A stretch of 64,000 nt of DNA from Nitrospinaceae bacterium (GCA_029261655.1 JAJDAY010000026.1:202362-266361); one strand, 5' to 3'. Positions 50,540-61,663 are shown, counted from the first letter of the stretch. Notes: generated from the sequence alone by a model not told the origin. Program-made: numbers and translations.

Positions 50540-51802
50540 ATGAAATTGATGCCCTTGATGGAAAAATTACTCCCCATTTGCAGAAGCATCACCGGAGACG
50601 GTTTGAAAAAAAGCCTGGGTATTCTCTCCGAGGGAACCGGTTTAAAAACCATTGAGTATCCAAGCGGACAGGAGTGTTTTGAATGGACCGTCCCTGAGGA
50701 ATGGAACATCCGGGATGCCTATATCATTGACAGCAGGGGAAACAAAATTGTCGACTTTCAGAAATGCGGCCTCCACGTTGTCAATTATAGTATGCCTTTT
50801 AAAGGAAAATTGTCCTTTCAGGAATTAAAACCTCACCTTTATTCCCTCCCTGAAAAGCCAAACGCCATTCCTTATCGAACCTCCTATTACAACAGAGTCT
50901 GGGGGTTTTGTATCAGCCATGAGCAATACCTGAAAATGGAGGAAAACCCTGCCGAGAAATATGATGTTTGTATTGATTCGGATATAAAAAATGGCGCCAT
51001 GCCTATTGCTGAATGGCTCATTCCAGGAGAAACCGACCAGGAAATTTTACTCTCCACAAATGTCTGCCATCCCTGTATGGCAAACGATAATCTTTCAAAT
51101 GCCGTGGTGGCCACCGCAGTAGCAAAAGAAATCGCCAAATGGCCTAAAAGAAAATATTCCTATAGGTTATTGGTTTTACCTGCCACCGTTGGGTGCATTG
51201 CATATATTCATAATAACCCAGGCTGGGTTGAAAAAATCTACGGCGGGTATGTTTTGTCCTGTCTGGGAGACCCTGGAAACTTTACTTATAAAAAAACCTA
51301 TCAGGGAAACCATGAAATTGACAAGGTGATGCTCAGCGCATTAAAAACGGGAGATGCTGGATATGAGATAAGAGAGTTTTCACCCATTGGAGGGGACGAA
51401 TCTCAGTACAACTCACCGGGGTTCAGACTGCCCATAGGTTCCTTAATGAGAACACCTTTCATGGAATACCCTGAGTATCATACTTCTCTCGATAATCTGG
51501 ATCTGGTAACTGAAGAGGCGTTGCAGGGATCTGTTAAGACTTATCTCCGCGCGATCCGAAACCTGGAATTAAATGCAACGTATAAGGTCACTTTCAAGGG
51601 AGATCCGAAACTGAACAAATATAACTTATACGTGGGTCCGCACGAAGATTATAATCGGTTTGTAGGAACCAATTATTTTTTCTCCATGAGCGACGGCCAA
51701 AACTCCCTATTGGATATCAGCGAAAAATGTAATGTCGATATTGAAATTCTAAATGACCTAGCCGAAAAAGCCTTACAAAATGGGATGGTCACACGAACAT
51801 GA
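50540..51802 (+). CDS. DUF4910-like aminopeptidase-type protein
   Basis: 'LLPICRSITGDGLKKSLGIL', 'LLSTNVCHPCMANDNLSNAVVATAVAKEIA', 'SPIGGDESQYNSPGFRLPIGSLMRT'. Confidence 0.82.
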   Translation: MKLMPLMEKLLPICRSITGDGLKKSLGILSEGTGLKTIEYPSGQECFEWTVPEEWNIRDAYIIDSRGNKIVDFQKCGLHVVNYSMPFKGKLSFQELKPHLYSLPEKPNAIPYRTSYYNRVWGFCISHEQYLKMEENPAEKYDVCIDSDIKNGAMPIAEWLIPGETDQEILLSTNVCHPCMANDNLSNAVVATAVAKEIAKWPKRKYSYRLLVLPATVGCIAYIHNNPGWVEKIYGGYVLSCLGDPGNFTYKKTYQGNHEIDKVMLSALKTGDAGYEIREFSPIGGDESQYNSPGFRLPIGSLMRTPFMEYPEYHTSLDNLDLVTEEALQGSVKTYLRAIRNLELNATYKVTFKGDPKLNKYNLYVGPHEDYNRFVGTNYFFSMSDGQNSLLDISEKCNVDIEILNDLAEKALQNGMVTRT

Positions 51803-51916
51803 TTTTCTAATATCATCGACCGATTCGTTGTGAGCCTGCCCATTCAGAACGGTCTCTCTTGTTAAAATTCCATTCCTGACCGGCATCCTGAATGAGCATT
51901 GAAGCTGACAGGGTGT

Positions 51917-53083
51917 TTATAAATTCTTGCAAACATACTCTGTAATCATTTTTCCAGCTAACCGATGGCCTTCGTTATTCCAATGTCCTTTCCCCAGGTT
52001 AGTAGTATCAAATCCATGAAGAAATACCCCGTTTTTTTCAGCATAGGTCTGAAAAGGAGGGGCTAAATTCAATACCGGGAAATTTTTCTTTGTTCCAAAT
52101 TCTTTAATGCGAAAGTCCGGGTAAAATAAGTTTTCAACCCCTAAACTTTTCATATTTTTCTTTGTGATTGATTTGTCAGGATGCACTTGAATCCCGTTCG
52201 TCAAGGTCACAACCAGAAATTTACTTTTCTTTTGTTGGACCTCGTCTCGCATTAATTCCAACAAGTCCTCGGTAATGTTCCATGCCTTTTCCCAGGCTTG
52301 CCCCTCTGGGGCTTTGTAAATCTCGTCATCCAGCCCCGATTCCTGCAAACTGTTATTTTTTTGGGGCAAACTTTGATTCTTCAAACCAACCCTGAATTTA
52401 TTGAGTATCTGTAAAATTCTTGAATGATTATAAACCCAGTATAGAAACTTATAATGCCACTTTTGTCTCGTGAGAAAATATTCTGATTTATTAAACGAAT
52501 CATCAAGTGTCAATTGATCGTCTTTATAATAAAAATAAGGTGCTTTAGGGTTTGGATCAAGATGATAGGAATTGTTACGAAAATCATTACCAGTGAGGAA
52601 GGCAAGCAATATAATATCAGGATTATATTTCCAGACTTTATGCCGAAGAGTTAGAAGCTCCTGACCCGTTCCAAAACCGGAAATCCCGAAATTAAGCACC
52701 TCCACCTTATTTCCATTAATGACCTTGCATTCTTCCAGATCTTTTTCCATTAACGACCAGAACGTATTCTCCATGGGAACCTGAACAGCTTCAGCCATCG
52801 AATCCCCAAGCACTGCGATACGTAAAGTCTTTTCCGGTTTTAACAACGAATGTTCGCGATCCCTGAATCCTTCGCTATTGACCCGGATGTATACTTTATT
52901 CTCACCCGTCACCCATCCTTCAATATCTGGAACCAACGTTGAACCTATTTGAGGGTCCCATCGGTAAAAATTCTTATTTGAGAAGCCCATTAAATACAAA
53001 CAGATTTCACCTACAATCAAACTCAAACTCAATCCAAAAAACAGCAATAATAAATTTTTTACCCAGACCCTAGACAAAAACAT
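51917..53083 (-). CDS. SGNH/GDSL hydrolase family membrane-anchored protein
   Basis: N-terminal TM; 'IAVLGDSMAEAVQVPMENTFW', 'FGISGFGTGQEL', 'GHWNNEGHRLAGKMI'. Confidence 0.8.
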   Translation of the reverse strand: MFLSRVWVKNLLLLFFGLSLSLIVGEICLYLMGFSNKNFYRWDPQIGSTLVPDIEGWVTGENKVYIRVNSEGFRDREHSLLKPEKTLRIAVLGDSMAEAVQVPMENTFWSLMEKDLEECKVINGNKVEVLNFGISGFGTGQELLTLRHKVWKYNPDIILLAFLTGNDFRNNSYHLDPNPKAPYFYYKDDQLTLDDSFNKSEYFLTRQKWHYKFLYWVYNHSRILQILNKFRVGLKNQSLPQKNNSLQESGLDDEIYKAPEGQAWEKAWNITEDLLELMRDEVQQKKSKFLVVTLTNGIQVHPDKSITKKNMKSLGVENLFYPDFRIKEFGTKKNFPVLNLAPPFQTYAEKNGVFLHGFDTTNLGKGHWNNEGHRLAGKMITEYVCKNL

Positions 53084-53383
53084 ATAACTTCAATCTCCAA
53101 AACAGAGCAACCATAAATAAATGCAACCGTCCAACCTCTACCTTCTAGCCGTGGTCACGGGTTGACGGGAATACCCTCTCGAAGTAGCGGGTTCGAAATA
53201 CTGTCTTCACTTCTGAATAATTGAGCTTCGATGATCCAGGGGACAGATTCGTCCACAGGAAACTCTAAGGACAGGTGATAGATCAGCGCGGCGACAAGAA
53301 GTATTTTTCTATAGAAACAAACAACCAGGGAAGCCATTTAATTTTAAATTTAAAAAATATTTACAAATCATCTCCATCACCTT

Positions 53384-54397
53384 CTAGGCTTTACCTGAGT
53401 AATAACTGGTATACCAGTCCACAAAATTTTTGACTCCGATCTGAACATTGAACTTCGGTTTGTAACCAAAATCTCGAATGAGGCTTGAGACATCGGCGTG
53501 GGACTTATGAAAATCTCCGGGCTGAAACGGCATGAGGTTTAACTGAGCTTTCTTCCCCAGAGTTTTTTCGATTTCCTGAATAAAGTCCATCAGCTTGACC
53601 GGCGAGTTGGAACCGATATTGTAAACTCGACACGGTGCCGGCGAAGAAGCCGGGTCGGGCTGAGTGCCGTCCCAATCCGGGTCGGGCTCGGCAGTTTTCA
53701 TGACCACGCGAACCACTCCTTCGACAATATCATCGATATAAGTGAAATCCCGGACCATATCGCCCCGGTTGAATACATCAATGGGTTTGCCTGCAAGAAT
53801 ATTCTTGGTAAAAAGGAACAACGCCATATCGGGCCTCCCCCACGGACCGTACACCGTGAAGAACCGTAAACCCGTCACCGGCAATTTATAAAGATGCGCG
53901 TAGGAATGCGCCATCAGTTCGTTGTCTTTTTTTGTGGCCCCATAAAGAGATACCGGGTGATTGACACAGTCGTGGACCGAAAACGGATATTTTGTATTCA
54001 ATCCATAAACCGAGCTGGTGGACGCATAAACCAGATGCTCCACGTTATTATGACGGCATCCTTCCAGAATATTCAGAGTGCCGATGACATTGCTTTGGAT
54101 ATAAGCATGAGGATGATCCAGAGAATACCGGACGCCCGCCTGGGCTCCCAGGTGGATAACGCGTTCTGGCTTTTCTTTTTTAAAAAGATTGGCCACCGCC
54201 TCGTTATCGGCAAGATCGTCTTTATATAGTTTGAATTTCTCAAACTTTTTCAATAGTTCCAAACGGGAATTTTTTAGCTCAACGGAGTAGTAATCATTGA
54301 CATTATCCAGGCCAATAATTTCATGCCCCTCCTCCAGGAGTCGTTTTGAAGTGTGAAATCCAATAAAACCCGCCGCGCCTGTGACCAGAATTTTCAT
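53384..54397 (-). CDS. UDP-glucuronate 4-epimerase-like NAD-dependent epimerase
   Basis: 'MKILVTGAAGFIGFHTSKRLLEEGHEIIGLDNVNDYYSVELKNSRL', 'RFFTVYGPWGRPDMALFLFTKNIL'. Confidence 0.92.
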   Translation of the reverse strand: MKILVTGAAGFIGFHTSKRLLEEGHEIIGLDNVNDYYSVELKNSRLELLKKFEKFKLYKDDLADNEAVANLFKKEKPERVIHLGAQAGVRYSLDHPHAYIQSNVIGTLNILEGCRHNNVEHLVYASTSSVYGLNTKYPFSVHDCVNHPVSLYGATKKDNELMAHSYAHLYKLPVTGLRFFTVYGPWGRPDMALFLFTKNILAGKPIDVFNRGDMVRDFTYIDDIVEGVVRVVMKTAEPDPDWDGTQPDPASSPAPCRVYNIGSNSPVKLMDFIQEIEKTLGKKAQLNLMPFQPGDFHKSHADVSSLIRDFGYKPKFNVQIGVKNFVDWYTSYYSGKA

Positions 54398-54451
54398 ATC
54401 CGTATTAGTCTTTTTTATATTAGTAAAATTTATTATCCCAGTATCTAATAA

Positions 54452-56122
54452 TCAATTAATTGTACCTGTTGAAAATAATTCCTTGCGGCCCTCCACGGAC
54501 ACATAAAACCACCTCTTTTGTTGAGGGTCCTTTCCTTCGTTTAATGTGGGGCCATATTTCCTGACAAGTATATCGGAGTAACCCATGAGCAACAATGTTG
54601 TTGGGAAAATTTGATGTTGCGAATAAATTTTTTCAGGATGAACAGGAAATTTTTCTTTGGCTCTCGAATTAATCACCACCAAGGGCACGTCGGCTTGACT
54701 TCTGGGCGTATTTTCCGGGGTGCAATGTGTCCTTTTAGTACCTTCTTCGATTATGCTTTGCCCATGGTCTGATGTGTAAAATGTTACAGAATCCGTTATA
54801 TTAATTTTTCCAATGTAGTCAATTAAAAAATCATTTGCTGTAAATTTTATTAAGTTCAAATAGGTGTTAATTGTTTTTTCCCGGTTTTTTAAATTCATCG
54901 CATCATGAGTTGCGCTACGGACAGGTTGGAAAACTGTTTTTTCTTTTGGGTATCCCAACAGATAAGGCCAATGAGCTCCCATTTTAACGAACATCACAAA
55001 ATTATTTTTACCACCGCTATTTTCCAGATCATTTTTAATTTGCGACATAATCACACCATCTCTTTTATGCGGGGGTATGCTTCTATCCAGGGTTGCATAC
55101 TCGTCAACATGCTTCATATCACTTTGGGTAAAATAACCTTGTACATTCCCTTTGACAACTTGAGCATCATAAAGCCAGGTTTTATACCCCGCCCGTTTTG
55201 CATACTGGAATATAGTTGGCATTTTTCTGGAATCATTTTCAAAGTCCTCAACAGAATTTGGATTCAGCCCAATTCTTAAGTACAAATTACTTTCCGAAGA
55301 ACAATTTGCCACAGAATTCACCACTCCATAATTCGAAATAGACCCTTTTAAAACCTCATTTTCCAAATCTGGTGTCGAGTTCTTTTTATATCCATTTATT
55401 GACAAATAACTACCCGTCACCGATTCATCAACAATCCAGACTAAATTTTTCACCTCAGGTTCTTTTTGGGGTTTAATATTTTCATCCAGAATCCTTGGCG
55501 GATTTTCTTCGTACGTCAAATGATAGTAAATAATTATGGCAGGTATTTTTAATGGAGCCGGATATGACCCGGTATTAATTGAATAGACCCAGTCGGAGGA
55601 ACACAAAATCAGGACGATTGGAATGGGAATAACCGACGACCATCTGATGGGCAGTCTCTTTGGAAAGCTCTTTCTTAATTTGACTAAAATAATTCCAACT
55701 GCAATGGCGAGAAGGATTGCCTTAAGAATATCCCAAAGGAAAACAATAATATTCTTAAAGTTAGCGGCCTCTATCAGAGCCAATTGATATTCAAATTCTG
55801 TAAACCCTCTTGGGTTGCTTAGAAACTGAATAAATAGATCGATTGAGTAAAATACCACTAATGAAAAAAGGAAAAAACGCCATAAAATTTCCGATTTCGA
55901 CATTAACATTATTAAAATTAAAGCGGTACAACTCAAGTATGAAAAAAAATAAATAGCCGCCTTTGCAAAACCTCTTAAGTCATACGGGAGACCTAAAAAA
56001 TTAATTTCAGTAATCACATATAACGGATTAAAAATTGACTGAAGAAAAATTCCCAATAACAAAAGAATTATAAAAATTCTTATGTGTGGATAAAATTCTG
56101 AAATTTTTCTAGGTGTTTTCAT
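54452..56122 (-). CDS. Sulfatase-like / phosphoethanolamine transferase-type membrane protein
   Basis: N-terminal TM helices; 'NLVWIVDESVTGSYLSINGYKKNSTPDLE', 'TFYTSDHGQSIIEEGTKRTHCTP'. Confidence 0.78.
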   Translation of the reverse strand: MKTPRKISEFYPHIRIFIILLLLGIFLQSIFNPLYVITEINFLGLPYDLRGFAKAAIYFFSYLSCTALILIMLMSKSEILWRFFLFSLVVFYSIDLFIQFLSNPRGFTEFEYQLALIEAANFKNIIVFLWDILKAILLAIAVGIILVKLRKSFPKRLPIRWSSVIPIPIVLILCSSDWVYSINTGSYPAPLKIPAIIIYYHLTYEENPPRILDENIKPQKEPEVKNLVWIVDESVTGSYLSINGYKKNSTPDLENEVLKGSISNYGVVNSVANCSSESNLYLRIGLNPNSVEDFENDSRKMPTIFQYAKRAGYKTWLYDAQVVKGNVQGYFTQSDMKHVDEYATLDRSIPPHKRDGVIMSQIKNDLENSGGKNNFVMFVKMGAHWPYLLGYPKEKTVFQPVRSATHDAMNLKNREKTINTYLNLIKFTANDFLIDYIGKINITDSVTFYTSDHGQSIIEEGTKRTHCTPENTPRSQADVPLVVINSRAKEKFPVHPEKIYSQHQIFPTTLLLMGYSDILVRKYGPTLNEGKDPQQKRWFYVSVEGRKELFSTGTIN

Positions 56123-56363
56123 CTGTTGCGATCGCCTGAGAATATAAAAAAACTAAAGTGTGCCGTAATGGCCATTTCCTGACAGAGGTCCCGTTGAGGT
56201 TTTTTTTCGGATTTTAGTGATTCCAGTCCCCGAAACTAGGAAACCTGGCGTTCAGAATCGCCGCATTGAGTTCTTCCTGGCGAAAATAACCAAAAAAATT
56301 TTAATCGAGAGAGTAACGTTGCTACTCAATAAAGTATTTTTACTTTGACCTTATGACTCTCTA

Positions 56364-57194
56364 CTAGCAGGGTTTCTGGGAGGACTCAAAGTCGCGCATT
56401 CCACGCCGCAGGTCTTCCACAGTGCCAATATCCCGCCATTTCCCCTCAGGGAAAGTTTCTGTGGCTATCGAATGACCCTGATCCAACCAGGCCTGAAACA
56501 CATTGCCAACATAAAACTCCCGTTCGGCCAGCTTTTCCATCGAACCGGTTTCCCTGGCCTGCCCGATGACACCCGCAAGGTAGTCGTGCAAAAAATTGGA
56601 GAATCGAGGGGTCCAAACGGCGTTCAACCAGCAATGACGAAGTGTCGATGTTTTTGGTTTGATGATTATATTTGTCACATCTCCTTGGGAATTGGTCTCG
56701 ATCATATCTGTTTTTTGAGGATTGTCCGCCGGGAACAGTCCCAGCACCACATCATCTCCCGAACTTTCCTGACGTTTCAGCAATTTTGTATAGGCATTTT
56801 CCGGTTTGAACAGGATATCGGGGTACCCCAGCGCGACCCGGTCATTCTGGATAAACGGCCAGGCCTGGTCCAGACTGTAGGGACTGCCGTAAGGATGGTT
56901 CATCATCAGGTAAGCCAGATGAATATTGAACTTCTCACCATCACCCAGAAAACCGGGGATATCCCATTTTCCCGGACGGATGATCATAAACGCCCGCTCA
57001 ATACCCGCCGCTTGAAATTGTTCCAGCAAAAACTGACAGGCGACTTTGGGACGCGACACTCCATTGGCATCGGGCGCTTCCAGCCCAAGAGGAAATACCT
57101 CCTTGCTGCAAGGCAACGAACCGAGCCGCGATGCCTGCCCAGCGGCGGGAATCAAACCGACCACACCACTGGGTTTTATCGGGGGTTTATCCAA
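56364..57194 (-). CDS. Sugar nucleotidyltransferase family protein
   Basis: 'GVVGLIPAAGQASRLGSLPCSKEVFPLG'; 'DRVALGYPDILFKPE'. Confidence 0.85.
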   Translation of the reverse strand: MDKPPIKPSGVVGLIPAAGQASRLGSLPCSKEVFPLGLEAPDANGVSRPKVACQFLLEQFQAAGIERAFMIIRPGKWDIPGFLGDGEKFNIHLAYLMMNHPYGSPYSLDQAWPFIQNDRVALGYPDILFKPENAYTKLLKRQESSGDDVVLGLFPADNPQKTDMIETNSQGDVTNIIIKPKTSTLRHCWLNAVWTPRFSNFLHDYLAGVIGQARETGSMEKLAEREFYVGNVFQAWLDQGHSIATETFPEGKWRDIGTVEDLRRGMRDFESSQKPC

Positions 57195-57341
57195 ACCAAC
57201 CTCATTTCATGAAAAAAATTTCATAAATTCCGGCAACCTTGCCCCCACAGTAACCGCTCGATTTTTTTCGAGCATCCCTAAAGAGTTCAGGAACAAAGTC
57301 CGGCCTGATTATATTGGATTTTTCAGCGGCGGAGGGATGGA

Positions 57342-58649
57342 TCAGGCTTTGATGATTTTGTCCGATTCAATTTTTCCGCAGGCATTCCTGGTATCAAGAA
57401 CAATTTTGGACCGTTCAACGATGTCTTTATAATCATAATTGGAATGGTCGGTCAGGATAATGGTCATGTCGTACTGAGGTAATGTGTCTAGGGACACGCT
57501 CTTTTTCCCAACATATTGATTGTATTCTCGTTTTGGTCCCAGAACAACAGGAACATAAGGATCGTTGTAATCGACTTCGGCTCCATACTCATCCAGAAGC
57601 TCCATGATTTTGAAGCTGGGGGATTCCCGGTCGTCATCGACGTTCTTTTTATAGGCCATTCCAAGAATAAGAAGTTTGCTCCCCTTCAAACTTCTTCCGG
57701 CACTGTTCAATGCCCACAAAATCTTTTGCAAAACGTATTCCGGCATGGACACATTGATCTCACCGGCAAGCTCGATAAACTTGGTCGGCACGCCAAATTC
57801 CCGGGCCTTCCAGGTCAGATAAAACGGATCGATGGGAATGCAGTGACCGCCCAGGCCGGGGCCGGGATAAAACGGCATGAAACCAAACGGTTTGGTACTC
57901 GCGGCTTCGATCACTTCCCAGACATCAATGCCCATTTTGTCAAATATAATTTTCAATTCATTGACCAGAGCGATGTTGACTGACCGAAAAATATTTTCCA
58001 TCAATTTGGAAGCTTCCGCCGCCTTGGTCCCGGAGACCGGAACCGTCTTTTCAATAACGGATAAATAAAGAAGGTTCGTGGCTTCCAACCCTTTTGGGTC
58101 GTCCGCTCCAAGCACCTTTGGGATGGTTGCGGTCGAAAACTGCTTGTTGTTAGGGTCTTCCCGTTCGGGAGAATAGGCGACATAAAAATCCTGATTGGCT
58201 TTGAGACCGCTTCCGGCTTCCAGTTCCGGCGCCAGAACGTCCTGGGTCGTGCCGGGATACGTGGTGGATTCCAAAACGACCAACTGATCTTTTCTTAAAT
58301 AGGGTGCCATCATCTGAGCCGTTTTTACGATATAGCTCATATCCGGTTCCCGGTTGTCGTTGAGCGGTGTGGGAACGCAAATAAGCACACAGTCGCATCT
58401 CGATATCGCCGAAAAATCGACGGTAGCTTCAAACTTTCCGGTCTTCACCATTTTTGCGATGCCTTCACTGGGAATGTGGCGTATGTAGCTTTCCCCTTTG
58501 GAGAGCTTCTCCACCTTCCGGGGATCAACATCGAGGCCAATCACCGGGAACCCGGCTTTACCAAATTCTTGAACCAGAGGCAACCCGACATAACCCAGGC
58601 CAATGACCCCGACACACGCTGTTCTTTCTTTAATTTTATTAATTAGCAA
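57342..58649 (-). CDS. Nucleotide sugar dehydrogenase (UDP-GlcNAc/UDP-Glc 6-dehydrogenase type)
   Basis: 'CVGVIGLGYVGLPLVQEFGKAGFPVIGLDVDPRKVE', 'GPGLGGHCIPIDPFYLTWKA'. Confidence 0.93.
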   Translation of the reverse strand: MLINKIKERTACVGVIGLGYVGLPLVQEFGKAGFPVIGLDVDPRKVEKLSKGESYIRHIPSEGIAKMVKTGKFEATVDFSAISRCDCVLICVPTPLNDNREPDMSYIVKTAQMMAPYLRKDQLVVLESTTYPGTTQDVLAPELEAGSGLKANQDFYVAYSPEREDPNNKQFSTATIPKVLGADDPKGLEATNLLYLSVIEKTVPVSGTKAAEASKLMENIFRSVNIALVNELKIIFDKMGIDVWEVIEAASTKPFGFMPFYPGPGLGGHCIPIDPFYLTWKAREFGVPTKFIELAGEINVSMPEYVLQKILWALNSAGRSLKGSKLLILGMAYKKNVDDDRESPSFKIMELLDEYGAEVDYNDPYVPVVLGPKREYNQYVGKKSVSLDTLPQYDMTIILTDHSNYDYKDIVERSKIVLDTRNACGKIESDKIIKA

Positions 58650-58758
58650 TTTAAAAACCTGACTTAATGAGTGATTATGGGTTTCTTAACGTTTAACAAG
58701 TTTGGAGATTTCATCTTTTGTTGGGCGCGCGATGCCAAAACAACAGGCAATGAAATTT

Positions 58759-59922
58759 TTATCTACGATATTTATTGATGAGATCGCTTACCGTTTCAAT
58801 CACGCGATTCACATCCTGCTCAGACATTTTAGGATACAAAGGTAAAGTTAATATTCTTTCCGAATAACTCGACGCTACAGGGCAATCCTCAGGTTTAGTT
58901 TTAAACTGCTTACTATAATAGGGCTGCAAATGTAACGCGATATAATGAACTCCCACTCCAATGCCCCGTGATTGGATTTCTTGAAGAAACTGGTCCCGGT
59001 CAATGGTCAGGCGGTCCAGCTGCAGGGCGACTATATAGAGATGATAGGCAGACTGAACTTCATCCTTTCTTATCAGAGTTTCCAGTTCCGGAATATTTTT
59101 AAACGCTTCATCATAGATTTCAACATAGCGCTTTCTCGTTTCTAAAAACTGGTTCACCTTTTTCAGTTGATGAATTCCCAATGCGGCGCTGATATCCGGC
59201 ATATTATATTTATAGCCAGGGGTGTGCAATTGCCAGTGGGCGAACCCGCTTTTCCCAAACCGTTTCCAGGCGTCTTTGTTCAAACCATGAAGACGCAGGA
59301 CGCGAATTTTATCTGCCAACTCATCGTCATTGACCGTTAACATACCGCCCTCCCCTGTGGTCATGTTTTTGTTGGCGTAAAAACTGAATGAGGTCATGTG
59401 CCCCAGATTCCCTATTTTCCTCCCTTTGTAAGAAGATTCCAGGGCATGCGCCGCATCTTCAATAATGACAAGGTTGTGTTTGTCCGCAATGGCCTGAATC
59501 GTATCCATCTCGCAAGGATGACCCGCAAAATGCACCGGGAAAATGGCCCTTGTTTTTGAAGAAATTTTCTCTTCAATTTTAGCGGGATCAATATTCATTG
59601 TCCCAGGCTCTATGTCGACAAAAACCGGTCGTAATCGTTCATGCACCACCACGTTCGCGGTGGCGGGAAATGTCATCGGAGTGGATATCACCTCACTGTC
59701 CGGCTCCAACTCCAGCGCAATCAGCGACAAATGAAGACCGGCGGTGCATGAGTTCAGTCCAAGTGCATGCCTGCACCCGATGTAATTTTTAAAGTCCTCC
59801 TCAAACTGATGGGTTCTCGGACCCGTCGTCAGCCACCCGGACTTGAGAGTATCAATGACTTCCTGAATCTCATCATCATCCAGCCAGGCCCGGTGAAAGG
59901 GCATGTCTATATCCATCAACAA
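58759..59922 (-). CDS. DegT/DnrJ/EryC1/StrS family sugar aminotransferase
   Basis: 'LKSGWLTTGPRTHQFEEDFKNYIGCRHALGLNSCTAGLHLSL', PLP-Lys region 'FSFYANKNMTTGEGGML'. Confidence 0.94.
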   Translation of the reverse strand: MLMDIDMPFHRAWLDDDEIQEVIDTLKSGWLTTGPRTHQFEEDFKNYIGCRHALGLNSCTAGLHLSLIALELEPDSEVISTPMTFPATANVVVHERLRPVFVDIEPGTMNIDPAKIEEKISSKTRAIFPVHFAGHPCEMDTIQAIADKHNLVIIEDAAHALESSYKGRKIGNLGHMTSFSFYANKNMTTGEGGMLTVNDDELADKIRVLRLHGLNKDAWKRFGKSGFAHWQLHTPGYKYNMPDISAALGIHQLKKVNQFLETRKRYVEIYDEAFKNIPELETLIRKDEVQSAYHLYIVALQLDRLTIDRDQFLQEIQSRGIGVGVHYIALHLQPYYSKQFKTKPEDCPVASSYSERILTLPLYPKMSEQDVNRVIETVSDLINKYRR

Positions 59923-60142
59923 TCCTTATTTTCTTGGCCCACTAACTGCTGTCCTGATTGGCGCAATGGATTTTGAGAGTTCTTTGAGGAAACTTAGAAG
60001 GGCGTTTAGAAAATGTTACTAATTCCAAAGGAGCCTTACCTTACCGCCTGGATCAGACACTTGATCTGGGTAAAAAATGTGACCTTCATTATAAGGTTTC
60101 ATTCTTTTCCAGTCAATGCGCCTCCAACAGGTATGAGTTTTG

Positions 60143-61516
60143 TTACCTCCCGGCTCCCATAAACATCTTCGTCAGAGTCTTCAAAACAATGCTGGCATCC
60201 AATTTAATGGAAAAGTGCCGGATATAATACAAATCATATTCAAACTTTTTTATGGCATCGTTCAGGTCTTCCCCGTATTTATAATTAACCTGGGCCCATC
60301 CTGTAATACCGGGTCTCACCAGATGTCGAAACCGGTAGCAGAAATATTGCTTCTCATAGACCTCAGTCAGTTTTGCCTGTTCCGGTCGCGGGCCGATCAT
60401 GCTCATATCTCCCTTTAGAACATTCCACAACTGGGGCAACTCATCCAGATGTAGATATCGGAGCCATTTCCCGACCTTGGTGATGCGCATATCAAATTTC
60501 TCGGTACACGCAGGACTATCAACCTGAATCGTTGTCATCGTTCTGAATTTATAACAATTAAAAGGAACATTGTTTTTTCCGGTCCGTATCTGCTTAAAGA
60601 TGATGGGACCCTTGTCCCCCAACCGAATCAAAGCAGGCACCAGAAGGAAGAAAGGAGACGTCAGAATCAAGCCAATGGACGCGAGCAACATGTCTGAAAA
60701 TCTTTTAATTTTTTCAAATATTGGATTACGAGGAACGTCAAAACCCTCCCCCAACATTAATTGCGGGTTGACCAGCGAGCTGGGAATCTTTTGCAGATAA
60801 TTTTCATAAAATTTTTCAACAGAAATGATGGGGACCCCGTTGAAATGACAATTGATTAGTTTTTCCACAAACTCTCTTTTCATACTGCGTCTGTCATCGG
60901 CTACAATCACGGCTTCCTGCGAGCCGTTCATAGTTGCAAAATGATTTTCCGCAACCGCTTCAATCACCGGGGAATCACTCCCACACAATTTTTGTCCAAC
61001 CCTGTTTTGAGACACATCCAAAACACGAAAGTTCTGACTTATTCCGGATTTCAAACAATCCATGTAAAAATCCTTGGCCAACCCTCCCGTTCCAAGGATG
61101 ACAAAATAGCGCTCCTTTTGGTGCTTATGAAACAAGCTATATATATAAGCGCGATAAAATAAAGAGACCGCAATAAAGGTCAAAAAACTTAAGGGAAGAA
61201 CCATTCGACCAAAATAGTTGCCCGGTTGAAAAGTAAATATATAAATGCTGAGAATCGTGAGCACCAATGCCGCCAGACCCGCGACTATGTGTTCCGTAAC
61301 GTAATTTAAGCTCCGCATATTATTTTTCAAGGAATACCCGTCAATGAGAAATAACATTAATGGGGAAATAGCGAGCGGAACCACCAAGGATTGCCAGACA
61401 TCTTCTGGAAGAGGCCCGCCCTTGAATCGAATGAGAAGAAAAATAAAAAACAAGGCCCCAAGAGTTATGATGTCCAGCACCAAAAGAGATAATGGCATTA
61501 GTACTTTGTTTCGCAT
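60143..61516 (-). CDS. Polyprenyl-phosphate glycosylphosphotransferase (initiating sugar transferase)
   Basis: 'PIIFKQIRTGKNNVPFNCYKFRTM', 'RYLHLDELPQLWNVLKGDMSMIGPRPE', 'RHLVRPGITGWAQVNYKYG'. Confidence 0.95.
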   Translation of the reverse strand: MRNKVLMPLSLLVLDIITLGALFFIFLLIRFKGGPLPEDVWQSLVVPLAISPLMLFLIDGYSLKNNMRSLNYVTEHIVAGLAALVLTILSIYIFTFQPGNYFGRMVLPLSFLTFIAVSLFYRAYIYSLFHKHQKERYFVILGTGGLAKDFYMDCLKSGISQNFRVLDVSQNRVGQKLCGSDSPVIEAVAENHFATMNGSQEAVIVADDRRSMKREFVEKLINCHFNGVPIISVEKFYENYLQKIPSSLVNPQLMLGEGFDVPRNPIFEKIKRFSDMLLASIGLILTSPFFLLVPALIRLGDKGPIIFKQIRTGKNNVPFNCYKFRTMTTIQVDSPACTEKFDMRITKVGKWLRYLHLDELPQLWNVLKGDMSMIGPRPEQAKLTEVYEKQYFCYRFRHLVRPGITGWAQVNYKYGEDLNDAIKKFEYDLYYIRHFSIKLDASIVLKTLTKMFMGAGR

Positions 61517-61663
61517 TTAAATCCTCTTACATTGGAAAAATTTTCCAAATCGATTTTTCGAAATTAAATTTCTCTTTAAAAAAAAGAGAACCATCAGCCG
61601 GAAAGCCAGAAAAACTGCTCCCCTCCTCTTGCGCCCTCAAACCAACCAATTGATTAATAGTAG

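Noticed and set aside
53155-53337. 60-aa minus-strand ORF
   Set aside because: Short, no family resemblance; insufficient evidence for a CDS.
61570-61590. ttctctttaaaaaaaagagaa hairpin
   Set aside because: AT-rich, weak stem upstream of a gene; not convincing as terminator or switch.
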